Positions 25,481 through 34,936 of a DNA stretch of 64,000 nt are shown in pieces. The stretch comes from an uncultured Prevotella sp. Its GTDB lineage: Bacteria > Bacteroidota > Bacteroidia > Bacteroidales > Bacteroidaceae. Every line of letters starts with the position of its first letter. The first letter of the stretch is position 1. The position numbers and the translations under genes are program-made. The stretch lies in the NCBI GenBank assembly GCA_946404405.1, contig CAMJDL010000014.1:1-64000 (forward strand), read 5' to 3'. The notes under the pieces were generated by a model. It was not told where the DNA came from. It saw only the letters and a list, made by a program, of their open reading frames with translations, and made no database searches.

Positions 25481-26134
25481 TTACATTACGAAATCCACCC
25501 CCACAACAACTCTTGGGTTCGACTTCAAAAAATCATTTCCCCAAAGGTAGATATTCCAATTCTTTATTGAATAATAGACACCGGCAGATATATCTACATC
25601 CTGATTAAACTTCCAAGAATGTATCGTCCCTATCATTGGCGTGATGTTTTGGCCTTTCATAATGGGGATACAGTAGCCAAGATACTCCCAGTTGGTCAAC
25701 GTATTATCAGCACCGTCGTTGACCCCCCACCAGGTATTGCTGCACCAGAAGAAATTGCCGTCATTGGAAATTGCCCCATTCATATACAAGGCAGAAGTTA
25801 GGTAACTGAACTTAAAGTTATTGTTCAAATCAAATGATGGCGTAACCTGACCTCCCAGACCTAACCATTTACTAAACTTTTTACCTACACGAAAAAGATA
25901 GCCAGCATAGCTGCAATTCTTACCCGTATATAAATCAAGACCTGCAGCAGCATAACTACCTAAACCATACTGGAAGGTGGTATAAGTCTCTTGAGCATTG
26001 ATACCAGGACGAGCCTTCAATGATGTATAACCATATAGTTTTCCATTACCAACCGTTCCTGCGAAGTAAGGTACCTGAGCCTTTACAGAAGAAACGGCTA
26101 TTGTCAATATTAGCAGAATGAATAACTTTTTCAT
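25481..26134 (-). CDS. Predicted outer-membrane beta-barrel-like protein
   Basis: A 217-residue protein with a clear signal peptide (MKKLFILLILTIAVSSVKAQ, cleavage after VKAQ or close to it). Alternating aromatic/hydrophobic strands follow (GLGSYAAAGLDLYTG, KFSYLTSALYMNG, VDISAGVYYSIKNWNIYLWG), and the end VVVGVDFVM resembles the last strand of a small barrel. No named family is recognised. It overlaps the BCCT transporter gene by 4 bases, so the pair is probably translated together. A role as the outer-membrane partner for the transporter's substrate is inference. Confidence 0.65.
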   Translation of the reverse strand: MKKLFILLILTIAVSSVKAQVPYFAGTVGNGKLYGYTSLKARPGINAQETYTTFQYGLGSYAAAGLDLYTGKNCSYAGYLFRVGKKFSKWLGLGGQVTPSFDLNNNFKFSYLTSALYMNGAISNDGNFFWCSNTWWGVNDGADNTLTNWEYLGYCIPIMKGQNITPMIGTIHSWKFNQDVDISAGVYYSIKNWNIYLWGNDFLKSNPRVVVGVDFVM

Positions 26135-27630
26135 TGTTTGATGGTTTTTCTCAGATCTTTAACTAAAGCAGGCATCATTGCAATCATTACTATAAGGAAG
26201 GGCAATGTCGCTGCAATTGAGATTGTCTGAAGGGGTTTTAAGCTACCAGCCGACAACAGAATGTAGGCAATTGTTGCTACAACGATTCCCCACACCACCT
26301 TTTTATATATTGGAGGATTGATGTCGCCATTGGTCGTCATTACGCTCAAAGAGTAAGTTGCAGAGTCGGCAGAAGTGATAAAGAACACCCCTAACAGAAT
26401 AATAATCATTATCGAGATTACTTGACTTAACGGATAATTACTAAATACAATGAACACCGCTGTTTCTGGTGAAGCTATCAATTCTTGTACACTCTCTAAG
26501 CTCCACCCTTGAACCGTACTCAAAGCAATGGCACTAAATACAGACAACCAAATGATGGTGAACACAGTAGGTACTATCACGACACCCATGATAAATTCAC
26601 GAATGGTGCGTCCCTTGGAAATTCTTGCCACAAACATACCAACAAATGGCACCCAAGCCACAAACCAAGCATAATAGAACACACGCCAGTTCATCACCCA
26701 CTCGTTATCACCAAAAGCATTAATCATAAAAACATCCTTGAAGAAGTATTGGATATGCTGACCAACACTATTAGTCAGATTGTTCAAGACTGTTATTTTG
26801 GGACCGACAATAAAAGCTAAGGCCAACAAAGCCAAAGCCAAAAGCGTATTTAAGTTTGACAAGAGTTTGATACCTTTATATACTCCTGTAATAGCACTGA
26901 TGATAAACACCAAGGTTATCAGTACAATGATGGTGAGAATAGTATCTTCCGTCTTAGGAATGTCAAACAAATGATGCAAACCACCACAAATCTGGGAGAC
27001 GCCCAAGCCTAAAGAAGTAGCCACACCTGCAAAAGACACCACAACAGAGAAGCCGTCAATATATTTGCCGAACCAGCCTTCGGTCAACTTATCACCTACT
27101 AAAGGTGATAACAAATTGCTCAACTGCGCATTCTTACCCTTCCGGAACTGGAAATAAGCCACACCTAATCCAACTACAGCAAAGCACACCCATTGGGTAA
27201 TGCCCCAGTGGAGATAGCAGGTTCGGATAGAAAAATCTATAGCTTGCATTGTACCTGCTTCTATGCCAAATGGTGGGGCTGCATAATGAGAAAGTGGCTC
27301 TGCGATACTCCAGAATACCAGCCCAATACCTGTACTACCGCAAAACAGCATAGCATACCAGCTGAAGTTGCTAAATTCAGGCTTTTCATCATCCTTACCT
27401 AACTTCACCTTCCCATACTTGCTCAGCGAAATCCATAGGCAGAATCCAATAAAAGCCACTACAGAAAGTATATACAACCACCCGAAATAGTGGCTCACCC
27501 ACTGCATACACAATCCGGAAATCTCGCTCAACGAATTGCTATATGCAGCACCAAACACAATTACGCCAAAGGCAATCAACAACGTCCAAATAAAGACTTC
27601 GTTGTTCTTATAATAAGATGCCAAATCCAT
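26131..27630 (-). CDS. BCCT-family betaine/choline/carnitine transporter
   Basis: A 499-residue inner-membrane protein with about 12 membrane segments. Family landmarks are WYAMLFCGSTGIGLVFWSIAEPLSHY near residues 90-115, HWGITQWVCF in the substrate-site helix, and GVYKGIKLLSNLN. BCCT carriers import quaternary ammonium compounds with sodium or protons. Among LicD genes, choline import for phosphocholine decoration is the natural idea, but no choline kinase (LicA) is seen. Its start overlaps the end of the ATP-grasp gene by 55 bases. I keep this start because the KNNEVFIW segment looks like the normal N-terminus and the next Met is too far in. Confidence 0.92.
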   Translation of the reverse strand: MDLASYYKNNEVFIWTLLIAFGVIVFGAAYSNSLSEISGLCMQWVSHYFGWLYILSVVAFIGFCLWISLSKYGKVKLGKDDEKPEFSNFSWYAMLFCGSTGIGLVFWSIAEPLSHYAAPPFGIEAGTMQAIDFSIRTCYLHWGITQWVCFAVVGLGVAYFQFRKGKNAQLSNLLSPLVGDKLTEGWFGKYIDGFSVVVSFAGVATSLGLGVSQICGGLHHLFDIPKTEDTILTIIVLITLVFIISAITGVYKGIKLLSNLNTLLALALLALAFIVGPKITVLNNLTNSVGQHIQYFFKDVFMINAFGDNEWVMNWRVFYYAWFVAWVPFVGMFVARISKGRTIREFIMGVVIVPTVFTIIWLSVFSAIALSTVQGWSLESVQELIASPETAVFIVFSNYPLSQVISIMIIILLGVFFITSADSATYSLSVMTTNGDINPPIYKKVVWGIVVATIAYILLSAGSLKPLQTISIAATLPFLIVMIAMMPALVKDLRKTIKQ

Positions 27631-28730
27631 CCAAATACCGGTTTTTTATCTTTTGAATTCCAATAGTACAAGCAGTCGGTCTTCCTTAGATCACGGATCC
27701 ATTTCAAAAGCGAAATCTTTCTTGTCAAAACGAAATCCTTAAAATCCTTAACTTCTACCAATGCTGTAAAAGGAGTTTTCTTTATGCCATCTTCTGAAAT
27801 ACGTATTTCACCCTCTAATGTAGCTTTTGCCCACTCGTATGGCATATTTACGCCTCCATAAGTAAAGGCATAACTCCACGTCGAATTTCTGAAATTCACC
27901 TCAAGGAAATATAGTTCGTCATTCTTGTCAATGAGATACTCCACAGAAAAGATGCCGTTGAATTGAGCCTTTTCAAGAATTCTACATACTTGTTTATATA
28001 CTATCTCATTATTAAAAGGAGTGAGTTCCATATAATTCCCATACATACCAGGAGCTACCCTCAGATAGGTTGTCTGAAAAGGAATACAAACATCTTTTCC
28101 ATGATTAATGCAGAACCCATCTAAACAGAGTTCATTCTTTTTCTCAATAAATTCCTCAACCAGCAGGTCTTCACTTTCAATCGTCTCGTAAGCCTCAATC
28201 AATTCTTGTTCTGAATAGCAAATACGAACATCATTTTTCCATCCCCCTACAGCAGACACTTTTGCCTTTGTAATGACAGGATATCTCAACGAAGTTGGTA
28301 ATTCACCACGCTTTACGATTTCTGTCTTTGGAATTTTGCAACCACATTCAACAGCAAGTTGACTGATTGCATCTTTATCCATATATCGAGAGACAATGCC
28401 TGCTTGGCCACCATCGAAGAAATAAAAATGGTTCTTCAATTCTTCATAATGACTGTCTAAACACATTTCTACATAATCATCGCAAGAATATAGAAATGGT
28501 TTTAACTCCTCTTTTCCATATAATTGTTGTAGGATACGATATCCTTCGTCTACGTCATCAACTATATGTACTTTTGAGGCATATCTACAATTTGGCACTA
28601 AACTTGGGTCTTTTACAAGTGTCTTATGAAGAATGACAATTGGAGATATTCCTTTCTCGCCCAAGCTTCTAACAACGCCAAGAGCATTGTAATGGTCATA
28701 ACCAAATATTATAAACTTATGACTTCTCAT
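27576..28730 (-). CDS. ATP-grasp ligase (D-aspartate-ligase-like layout)
   Basis: A 384-residue protein starting with a Rossmann-like part (FIIFGYDHYNALGVVRSLGEKG). An ATP-grasp domain follows, with RYPVITKAKVSAVGG (ATP lysine region), LLVEEFIEKKNELCLDG and GIFSVEYLIDKNDELYFLEVNFRNS, where the Glu and Asn of EVNFR bind Mg-ATP. Its final 18 codons overlap the transporter gene in another frame. This is the second ATP-grasp enzyme of the locus (the first is 18833-20104). It probably couples an amino acid to a carboxylate or amine of a precursor; no substrate is assigned. Confidence 0.82.
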   Translation of the reverse strand: MRSHKFIIFGYDHYNALGVVRSLGEKGISPIVILHKTLVKDPSLVPNCRYASKVHIVDDVDEGYRILQQLYGKEELKPFLYSCDDYVEMCLDSHYEELKNHFYFFDGGQAGIVSRYMDKDAISQLAVECGCKIPKTEIVKRGELPTSLRYPVITKAKVSAVGGWKNDVRICYSEQELIEAYETIESEDLLVEEFIEKKNELCLDGFCINHGKDVCIPFQTTYLRVAPGMYGNYMELTPFNNEIVYKQVCRILEKAQFNGIFSVEYLIDKNDELYFLEVNFRNSTWSYAFTYGGVNMPYEWAKATLEGEIRISEDGIKKTPFTALVEVKDFKDFVLTRKISLLKWIRDLRKTDCLYYWNSKDKKPVFGWIWHLIIRTTKSLFGRC

Positions 28731-28767
28731 TATAAAATATTAACTTCAATATTGTTTGCCTACATAG

Positions 28768-29589
28768 CTATTTCAAAGAAATGCTGCAAACTAATGGAAA
28801 ATGGTCACTCAAGTTTGTTCTGACTATTCTAACGTCACTAATAACAAGTCCCTTTACAACTATATTGTCAAGCGCATATGCCTTCCCTGGAAACGTTTTA
28901 AGCGAGCCATTATTACCTATGCTATAACCGCCATTCTTAAACAAGGAAAAATCCTGTGTATTCCAATCACCACACATGATTACTCTTTCTTCGTCCCTGT
29001 ATCTATTTAACAATTCAGAAATCTGAGACTGGCTAACAGCATTAGCACTGCTCGTGGTATGTGCACACACCAATTTTATCTTTATATTACCAATGTACAG
29101 ATCACTTTCCAAATAGTAATAGTTTTCTGCCCTCGGCATCTTTTCTGCAATAGTCTTACTAATTTCGAACTTCCTTTGCTTTACCCTTTTTAATTTGAGT
29201 CTACTAAATATAGAATTACAGCTATAGCCAAGAAGCGGGCCAATTTCAGAATAATCATAGTCGCCAAAGAACAAGTCTTTTGTTATCTGATCTTTCTTAT
29301 TCCTATCAGAGAAGAAAATTTCGCTATACTCATTGAGGCAAAGAACATCGGCATTTATTGAATCTTCGAGAACCTTTTTTAGCTCATCATAATTTGCTCT
29401 ATAAGTTGAACTGTTAATCGTAGAACAAGTTTTCTCCCCTTTAGAGAAATGACCAATATTCCATGTGGCAATTGTATAACTCTTCTTTTCGATGTTTTCT
29501 GCCCAAGCAGAACAATGGATTGAGGATAAAAATAAAATAAAGGAGAATAAGCCGAATCGTTTTAAGATATCTGATATTTTTTTCGACAT
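28768..29589 (-). CDS. Exported endonuclease/exonuclease/phosphatase-fold hydrolase
   Basis: After a signal peptide (about residues 1-30, ending SAWAE) the 273-residue protein has the EEP signatures: ATWNIGHF, LCLNEYSE with the metal-binding Glu, MCGDWNTQDF, and the final SDHFPLVCS with the catalytic Asp-His. EEP proteins cut phosphodiesters or phosphates. Being periplasmic or surface-exposed and next to a LicD gene, it could trim or turn over phosphodiester-linked decorations, or release the substrate the BCCT carrier imports. Both are inference. Confidence 0.8.
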   Translation of the reverse strand: MSKKISDILKRFGLFSFILFLSSIHCSAWAENIEKKSYTIATWNIGHFSKGEKTCSTINSSTYRANYDELKKVLEDSINADVLCLNEYSEIFFSDRNKKDQITKDLFFGDYDYSEIGPLLGYSCNSIFSRLKLKRVKQRKFEISKTIAEKMPRAENYYYLESDLYIGNIKIKLVCAHTTSSANAVSQSQISELLNRYRDEERVIMCGDWNTQDFSLFKNGGYSIGNNGSLKTFPGKAYALDNIVVKGLVISDVRIVRTNLSDHFPLVCSISLK

Positions 29590-29603
29590 AAAGACAATAG
29601 ATA

Positions 29604-30425
29604 TTATAGCCTATAATATGTTTGAGTAACCTCTGGAGGAATAATGCGCTTTTCTTCTGGTGGTAACTCCATATAATTACCGTAATAATGCTTCAAGAAT
29701 TCATCATATCCATTTATCACGTTAAACTCCATATCGCAGAATTGCATCTTTATACGCGATTCGTAATAAGCTTTAGGGTTATGCTCCTTTTCAGGATAAT
29801 CCATGATACATAACTGACCACAAAAATCAGCACTGTCATAATCATAACTCTTTAACAATTGAATATGTTGATTCACCAGTTTTCTAATATCATATCTGTA
29901 ATATAGAACCCTTTTAACTAAGCAAGCCACTAAATTTCTAAAAGAATAAGTATCGGATAACTTAAGATACCTACCAGTACGTAACCTATCAGCACGCTTC
30001 TTTATCTTCCGAATTTTCTCCACATGACTTAAAAACTCCGTTTCGTCAGAAGGCAAACCATCAACAGGGAAAATATCAATCCACAATCCTGTTGGACTGG
30101 TTGTCCAAGGACGATTTGTCTTTACTAAAGTGTGTTCATTATCACATACTCTTGCAAAAGGTTGAAAATTATCATAATCACCAGGCTTGTATAACTTATA
30201 TCCATGAGATGACTTGTATTCTGAACAAAAACGTTCAAAATCAGGTCGAGGAATAATAATATCCAGGTCATCATCCCAGGGAATGAAGCCTTTATGCCTA
30301 CATGCTCCTATTAGAGTACCATAAGCCAACGAATAACCTATTTGATGTGCTTTACAAAAAGCATGAACATCTTTTAAAATATCCAAGCACGCGTTTTGGA
30401 CTTCTACTAATGTCATTTCTTTCAT
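29604..30425 (-). CDS. LicD-family phosphotransferase, second copy
   Basis: The 273-residue product has YGTLIGACRHKGFIPWDDDLDIII at residues 35-58, the LicD signature with the acidic metal site. A GLWIDIFPVDG segment follows, typical of the larger LicD/capsular phosphotransferase subgroup. It should transfer a phospho-alcohol from a CDP donor to a sugar in the cytoplasm. It is only moderately like the other LicD (24709-25470), so the two may act on different acceptors. It follows a 95-base AT-rich gap, in which I see no clear promoter. Confidence 0.9.
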   Translation of the reverse strand: MKEMTLVEVQNACLDILKDVHAFCKAHQIGYSLAYGTLIGACRHKGFIPWDDDLDIIIPRPDFERFCSEYKSSHGYKLYKPGDYDNFQPFARVCDNEHTLVKTNRPWTTSPTGLWIDIFPVDGLPSDETEFLSHVEKIRKIKKRADRLRTGRYLKLSDTYSFRNLVACLVKRVLYYRYDIRKLVNQHIQLLKSYDYDSADFCGQLCIMDYPEKEHNPKAYYESRIKMQFCDMEFNVINGYDEFLKHYYGNYMELPPEEKRIIPPEVTQTYYRL

Positions 30426-30520
30426 AATTAATAATATTATCTAGATTTATTTATAATGCAAAGTCATCTTTTTCAGATTACCAATTCTATCACATATTAC
30501 TTTTTCAGGACTCCTTAACT

Positions 30521-31540
30521 TTAGACATTCTTTTTGTAATGACTAATTGGATTTAGCAGAATATTCATATATTTGAAATGAGACAAATATAATAGTCCAA
30601 ATGTGATAATAACAGCGTAGACAAACAACAAAAAATCATTTTGAGGAATTAAATCTCTTTTAGTAAGTCCTATTAAAACATTAATAGCAAAAGTATGGTA
30701 GATAAAAATAAACAATGTTACTTTCCCCCACTTTGCTAACTTCGCATTCGTGGGAACAAGTCGCATCACACAGATACTCATCATAATAGCAACTGGGACA
30801 TAAATACACCTAGCTAAGAAGCGAAACATCGTGTGTTGATAATCATAGGACCAATATGAAAAAGTACCATGATGAACATAGGTAAGATTCTTATTATCTA
30901 ACAAAAAGAAGAAAAATAAGAATATAACAAATAACAATAAAAAAGCACAGAATGAAGGTATCTTATTGATTAACTTCAGTATGTCAAAGTCAGATGAGTA
31001 ATATCCCATAACAAAAAAAGGTAAATAAAAAAAAGTTCTTTGTATAGCAAAAGAGTGGTTTATTGGAATAAAACCAGCAATAATGCAAATAAAGAAACTT
31101 ATAAACAACACCATCTTGCGATAATGAAGAAATGTCTCGGGTATATAACACACCATCAAACGCCAATAAATGAGCGCTACAAGATACCATAAAGTCCATT
31201 GCGGCGTTATAAGGCAAGCATACGTTATTTCATCTCCTCCCCATAATTGCAAAAGAGTTCGGATAATCTGGAATACCATATAAGTTTCAAAGAGTCTTAG
31301 AATTTTATCTATATACTTTTTTCTATCCCGCATATGTGAAAACCTTCCTGAGACAAAAACAAACAAGGGCATATGAAACATATAGATGTAATTAAAGATT
31401 GCCATATTAAAATGGCTGCCCTCTAAATAACGTGGAGTGACATGGCCATAAACCACTAGGAAAATTAAAACAAATTTCAAAGAATCCCAATATAAATCTC
31501 TATCCTTTTCAAGGACATAGTGGGTAATCGCTTTATCCAT
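30521..31540 (-). CDS. Membrane acyltransferase (acyltransferase-3 type)
   Basis: A 339-residue protein with about ten membrane segments. DSLKFVLIFLVVYGHV near the N-terminus has the catalytic His of the acyltransferase-3 family, and FHMPLFVFVSGRF the next conserved block. Such enzymes acetylate or acylate sugars across the inner membrane. I use the ATG at 31540, one base past the stop of the upstream GNAT gene. An earlier in-frame ATG at 31597 would overlap that gene by 56 bases. Very AT-rich, like its neighbours. Confidence 0.85.
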   Translation of the reverse strand: MDKAITHYVLEKDRDLYWDSLKFVLIFLVVYGHVTPRYLEGSHFNMAIFNYIYMFHMPLFVFVSGRFSHMRDRKKYIDKILRLFETYMVFQIIRTLLQLWGGDEITYACLITPQWTLWYLVALIYWRLMVCYIPETFLHYRKMVLFISFFICIIAGFIPINHSFAIQRTFFYLPFFVMGYYSSDFDILKLINKIPSFCAFLLLFVIFLFFFFLLDNKNLTYVHHGTFSYWSYDYQHTMFRFLARCIYVPVAIMMSICVMRLVPTNAKLAKWGKVTLFIFIYHTFAINVLIGLTKRDLIPQNDFLLFVYAVIITFGLLYLSHFKYMNILLNPISHYKKNV

Positions 31541-31541
31541 T

Positions 31542-32144
31542 CTAATTAAACCAAAACCTAAATTTGTAATCTGGTTTAAAAAAAGACTTACTAACAAACT
31601 TCGACAAATTGAACATACATCTCAAGAACCAATCGGGGAACGGACAACCGTCTTCCCATTTTACCATCGTAACAGAATAATAGTTAGCGCCCTCTCCTGT
31701 AGGTTGAAATTGAACGAGTTTAAAACCAAATTTAAGATTTATCTTTATGACTGTTTTATTATCCTCAGCAGTAGTAAAGAACTTCTTTTTTATACCAGTC
31801 TTATTAACTTTATCCAATTTTATCTTTCTTAAGCCCAAATAGACATCAGTTCCTCGGTACTCCGGTAATATTCCATCATAACAGAAACAAATCACTTTTC
31901 CATTTAAACACCAACTCCTTACTTTGGAAATAACAAAACTTGTTGTCCCCACTACTTTATTGTTATGTAATGCGACAAAACAAGTTCCATTTTTCACTTT
32001 TTTTGCTATCTCATCAGGAGTAATATTTGAGAACAGCATGTGAAAGCCTTGCTTGTCATTAACAACATTGGCTTTACGAATACACTCACACACATCATCC
32101 CATGAGACCCAGTCAGGTTTCTCCATGAATTGTATTTCACTCAT
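31542..32144 (-). CDS. GNAT-family acetyltransferase
   Basis: This 200-residue protein has the GNAT core CFVALHNNKVVGTTSFVIS, then ILPEYRGTDVYLGLRKIKLDKV, where the RGT segment stands for the acetyl-CoA pyrophosphate loop. A late NLKFGFKLVQF strand follows. It probably transfers an acetyl or other acyl group from CoA or ACP to an amine. It sits 2 bases after the KAS III gene and 1 base before the membrane acyltransferase, so it may move the acyl chain made by the module upstream. The acceptor is unknown. Confidence 0.75.
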   Translation of the reverse strand: MSEIQFMEKPDWVSWDDVCECIRKANVVNDKQGFHMLFSNITPDEIAKKVKNGTCFVALHNNKVVGTTSFVISKVRSWCLNGKVICFCYDGILPEYRGTDVYLGLRKIKLDKVNKTGIKKKFFTTAEDNKTVIKINLKFGFKLVQFQPTGEGANYYSVTMVKWEDGCPFPDWFLRCMFNLSKFVSKSFFKPDYKFRFWFN

Positions 32145-32146
32145 AT

Positions 32147-33205
32147 CTAAAGAAGGATTAATTCAGGAACTATCATTGGCTTCGTCTTTAAAAGCATTGT
32201 GCCCCAACTAAGACCGAGGCCGAATGAAGAGCCAAGAATGGTCGTTTCTTCTTTCCGCAATTTATCTGCAATCCTCGTCACCATCAGTGAAGGAATACTA
32301 GCACCTCCGAGGTTACCAAACTCCTCCAGATTATAAGGGACCTTTTCTGTTGGCAACTTCAGCTTCTTCACAACACGGTCAACAATCATCTTGTTGGCCT
32401 GATGAATCAGAAAATAATCGATGTCTGTATTGCGGTCGATATTGTAATCTGCCAAGAATTTCTCCACTGACTTCGGCGGTCTGCTGATAGCAAACGAGAA
32501 GACATTCATACCGTTGATCATCGTATGATAAGGAGCTCGAATAATACCATTGCCGAAATCCTCGTATTCAAAGGATGCTGGCGTAGCAGGATGACGGAAA
32601 CCGCCATGGGGCGTCATCAAAGCTTCAGAGCCCTTTCCAAAAGTATGGAAGTCAATGATGATGTCATTGGCAGTCTCGTCATACTCCAAAGCCAAGGCCG
32701 TTCCGCCATCTCCAAACAAAGGCACACGACTCTTGTCCTTCATCGAACCCATACGGAGAGCTGTGTCGCCGACAAGCAAAAGAGCACGTTTAATCTGTCC
32801 AGTGGTCAGCAGATTCCCTGCCACAACAATGGCATACATGCAGCCACAGCAACCCATTGGTATATCCACACAGAAGCAGTCTTCTGACAGCCCCATCCGA
32901 TCCTGCAGCAGACAAGAAGTCGGAGGTGTACGATAGTCGCCTGTTACCGATTCAAAAATCAGGGCATCAATACTATCCTTTTCCCATCCAAGTTCTTCAA
33001 GCAGTTTCTCACCTGCCGCTTGACACATGTCCGAGGCACACATCGTGTCAGGAGCTATGTGGCGGGACTTGATGCCTACAGTCTTGTCAAAGACTTCAGC
33101 TTCTTCCTGTGTAAAAAGGTCTATTTCTGCCGTCTTCACCGTGTGCTCTGGCACAGCCATTGACACACCGGCAATATTGACATTCTTAATTTCCCACTTA
33201 GCCAT
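32147..33205 (-). CDS. Beta-ketoacyl-ACP synthase III-like enzyme (copy a)
   Basis: A 352-residue FabH-type condensing enzyme. The triad is complete: Cys119 in DIPMGCCGCMYAI, His268 in YFLIHQAN and Asn298 in EEFGNLGGASIP. Enzymes of this group start or extend short acyl chains on ACP, or move acyl groups in modified sugar pathways. It forms a set with ACP a (26 bases upstream), the acyl-activating ligase and two SDRs. This is one of two KAS III copies in the locus and is not next to any housekeeping fab gene, so it probably makes a special acyl group for the polysaccharide. Confidence 0.9.
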   Translation of the reverse strand: MAKWEIKNVNIAGVSMAVPEHTVKTAEIDLFTQEEAEVFDKTVGIKSRHIAPDTMCASDMCQAAGEKLLEELGWEKDSIDALIFESVTGDYRTPPTSCLLQDRMGLSEDCFCVDIPMGCCGCMYAIVVAGNLLTTGQIKRALLLVGDTALRMGSMKDKSRVPLFGDGGTALALEYDETANDIIIDFHTFGKGSEALMTPHGGFRHPATPASFEYEDFGNGIIRAPYHTMINGMNVFSFAISRPPKSVEKFLADYNIDRNTDIDYFLIHQANKMIVDRVVKKLKLPTEKVPYNLEEFGNLGGASIPSLMVTRIADKLRKEETTILGSSFGLGLSWGTMLLKTKPMIVPELILL

Positions 33206-33231
33206 ACTTTTTAAAAGTAAAAAGGTAAAAC

Positions 33232-33471
33232 TTATAGTTCCACTTCGTACTTCTTAAGTATTTCCTTACCTTTGGCGTAGGAAGTCATATCCATAATGTC
33301 CTCAGGGTCGAACATAATGTCGAAGGCTTCCTCAAACTGGGCAACAAGACTCAGCTGATGGACAGAATCCCATTCTTCTACAGTTTCCTTACCATAGTTG
33401 TCATTCAAGTCTTCGACCTTCGCACCAAACACTTCTACAAAAGCGTTGTTGTATTTCTCAATATTTTCCAT
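33232..33471 (-). CDS. Acyl carrier protein (copy a)
   Basis: A 79-residue acidic four-helix carrier. The phosphopantetheine serine is Ser36 in EEWDSVHQL, in the normal DS context. It differs clearly from a housekeeping AcpP and lies between the ligase and KAS III a, so it probably carries the acyl intermediates of this module. Confidence 0.88.
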   Translation of the reverse strand: MENIEKYNNAFVEVFGAKVEDLNDNYGKETVEEWDSVHQLSLVAQFEEAFDIMFDPEDIMDMTSYAKGKEILKKYEVEL

Positions 33472-33474
33472 ATA

Positions 33475-33510
33475 TTTAACCTTTTTACTTTTTAACCTTT
33501 TTACTTTTCC
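33475..33510. repeat. Iterated TTTTTACTTTTTAACC repeat at a gene junction
   Basis: Two tandem copies of a roughly 15-base unit span the end of the ligase gene and the ACP start region. They encode the ligase C-terminal residues and stop. A related tract lies at 33206-33231. Confidence 0.6.
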
Positions 33511-34904
33511 ATCAGTTTTGCATATAATGTTTTACCCGCCTCATTCTTAGGAATTTCATCAATGACTCTCACCTCGAAAGAAGAAGCAACTAACTTCAAG
33601 CGATTAACCAACTCATCCTTAACCTGATCCTTATAGTTTTCATCTGTCAGATAGACCAGCATCTTTTCGTCAGTACCTACGCAGGCACATTCCAAATGAG
33701 GAAACTTTCCCTTAACAATTTGTTCACACTCATCCAAGCCGACACGCATACCAAATAGTTTCAGAAAGCGTCCCATCCGCCCCACGATATAATAGCATCC
33801 ATCCTCATCGAAATATGCTAGGTCGCCAGTATGGATATAGCCGTGACGCTCATCGCCCAAAAGCAGATCTTCACGTTTACGGGCATAGCCCATCGTCACA
33901 TTCTTGCCCCGATAGCACATCTCGCCCTCAGTATTTGGAGCAGTTATGGGGTTACCATCCATATCAATCAATGAAAGTTCCGCATTCGGCACTGCAATAC
34001 CTATGCTTCCTACTTTGTCAATGGCCCATTTCGGAGGCAGCCATGCCATACGGGCCGTACATTCCGACTGACCGTATGTGGCAATCCACTTCTTGCCGTT
34101 GTCCCGACAATACTCTGCAAACTTCAGATTCAGTTCCTTTGGCATCCGTCCACCACCCTGCGTCAACAATGTAAGGTCGGGCAGGTCCATCCGGAAGAAT
34201 CGCATCAGGTTCAGTATCTCATAACTATAAGGTACGCCCGTAAAGCTCGTTGCCCGCTCTTCCTTGATGAACTTCCAGAAGTTTCGGTCGGTCATGCTCA
34301 AGTTTGTTATCAACACTGTTGCACCGACATAGAAATGGCTGAACACCATCGAAAGCCCCATCGTATAATATAAAGGTAGTACCATCAAGGGACGCTCGTT
34401 CGCTGTCAGTTCGAAGAACGTTGAGATGTTCAGGGCTGCTGCCTCAATATTTTCATATTTATGGCGCACCAACTTAGGACTGCCTGTAGAGCCGGATGTC
34501 GGCAAAAGATGAGACAGTTCGGGATGCATCGGGCACGGCTCATTGCCAGTTTTCATCAAGGTATAACCATAACTGGTCATGACCGTCTCATAAGGAAATC
34601 TGTCAGCCATACCAGCTGGTACACAAACGAAGGGAGGCAGGTAAAGATCATACAAACTCTTATACAACCCCTCATCCAAATGCGCATTCAAAATCAGCGG
34701 TACATTTCCTGCACAGATATTGCCTATCGTCCAAGCAATACCTCCCACGTTATTTTCAACCAACAGGAAGAACAGCGAACGGGCGGGCATCAGGCACACT
34801 GCATTCTCCGCAAAGTCCCGCAACTCACCATACGTCAGCTGCTGTCCCTGCGAATCAATCGCTGCTACCGCCTCATTCTGCCACCTATCCAGATTCAAGA
34901 TCAT
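33501..34904 (-). CDS. AMP-forming acyl-activating ligase
   Basis: A 467-residue ANL-superfamily enzyme that should activate a carboxylic acid as acyl-AMP and load it on ACP or CoA. Motifs are LPTSGSTGSPKLVRHK (P-loop), ATYGQSECTARM, YIHTGDLAYFDEDGCYYIVGR and the C-terminal lysine in PKNEAGKTLYAK. It is somewhat shorter than typical acyl-CoA ligases, like the D-alanine or aminoacyl type loading enzymes. It is immediately upstream of ACP a and probably loads it. Confidence 0.88.
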   Translation of the reverse strand: MILNLDRWQNEAVAAIDSQGQQLTYGELRDFAENAVCLMPARSLFFLLVENNVGGIAWTIGNICAGNVPLILNAHLDEGLYKSLYDLYLPPFVCVPAGMADRFPYETVMTSYGYTLMKTGNEPCPMHPELSHLLPTSGSTGSPKLVRHKYENIEAAALNISTFFELTANERPLMVLPLYYTMGLSMVFSHFYVGATVLITNLSMTDRNFWKFIKEERATSFTGVPYSYEILNLMRFFRMDLPDLTLLTQGGGRMPKELNLKFAEYCRDNGKKWIATYGQSECTARMAWLPPKWAIDKVGSIGIAVPNAELSLIDMDGNPITAPNTEGEMCYRGKNVTMGYARKREDLLLGDERHGYIHTGDLAYFDEDGCYYIVGRMGRFLKLFGMRVGLDECEQIVKGKFPHLECACVGTDEKMLVYLTDENYKDQVKDELVNRLKLVASSFEVRVIDEIPKNEAGKTLYAKLMEK

Positions 34905-34936
34905 CTTCAGTTATTCAATCCTTCCATTCTTCAATT

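Noticed and set aside
24709..30425. Classic lic phosphocholine operon
   Set aside because: LicD-like genes and a possible choline carrier are present, but no LicA kinase or LicC-type choline-phosphate cytidylyltransferase is recognisable, so only a lic-like module is proposed.
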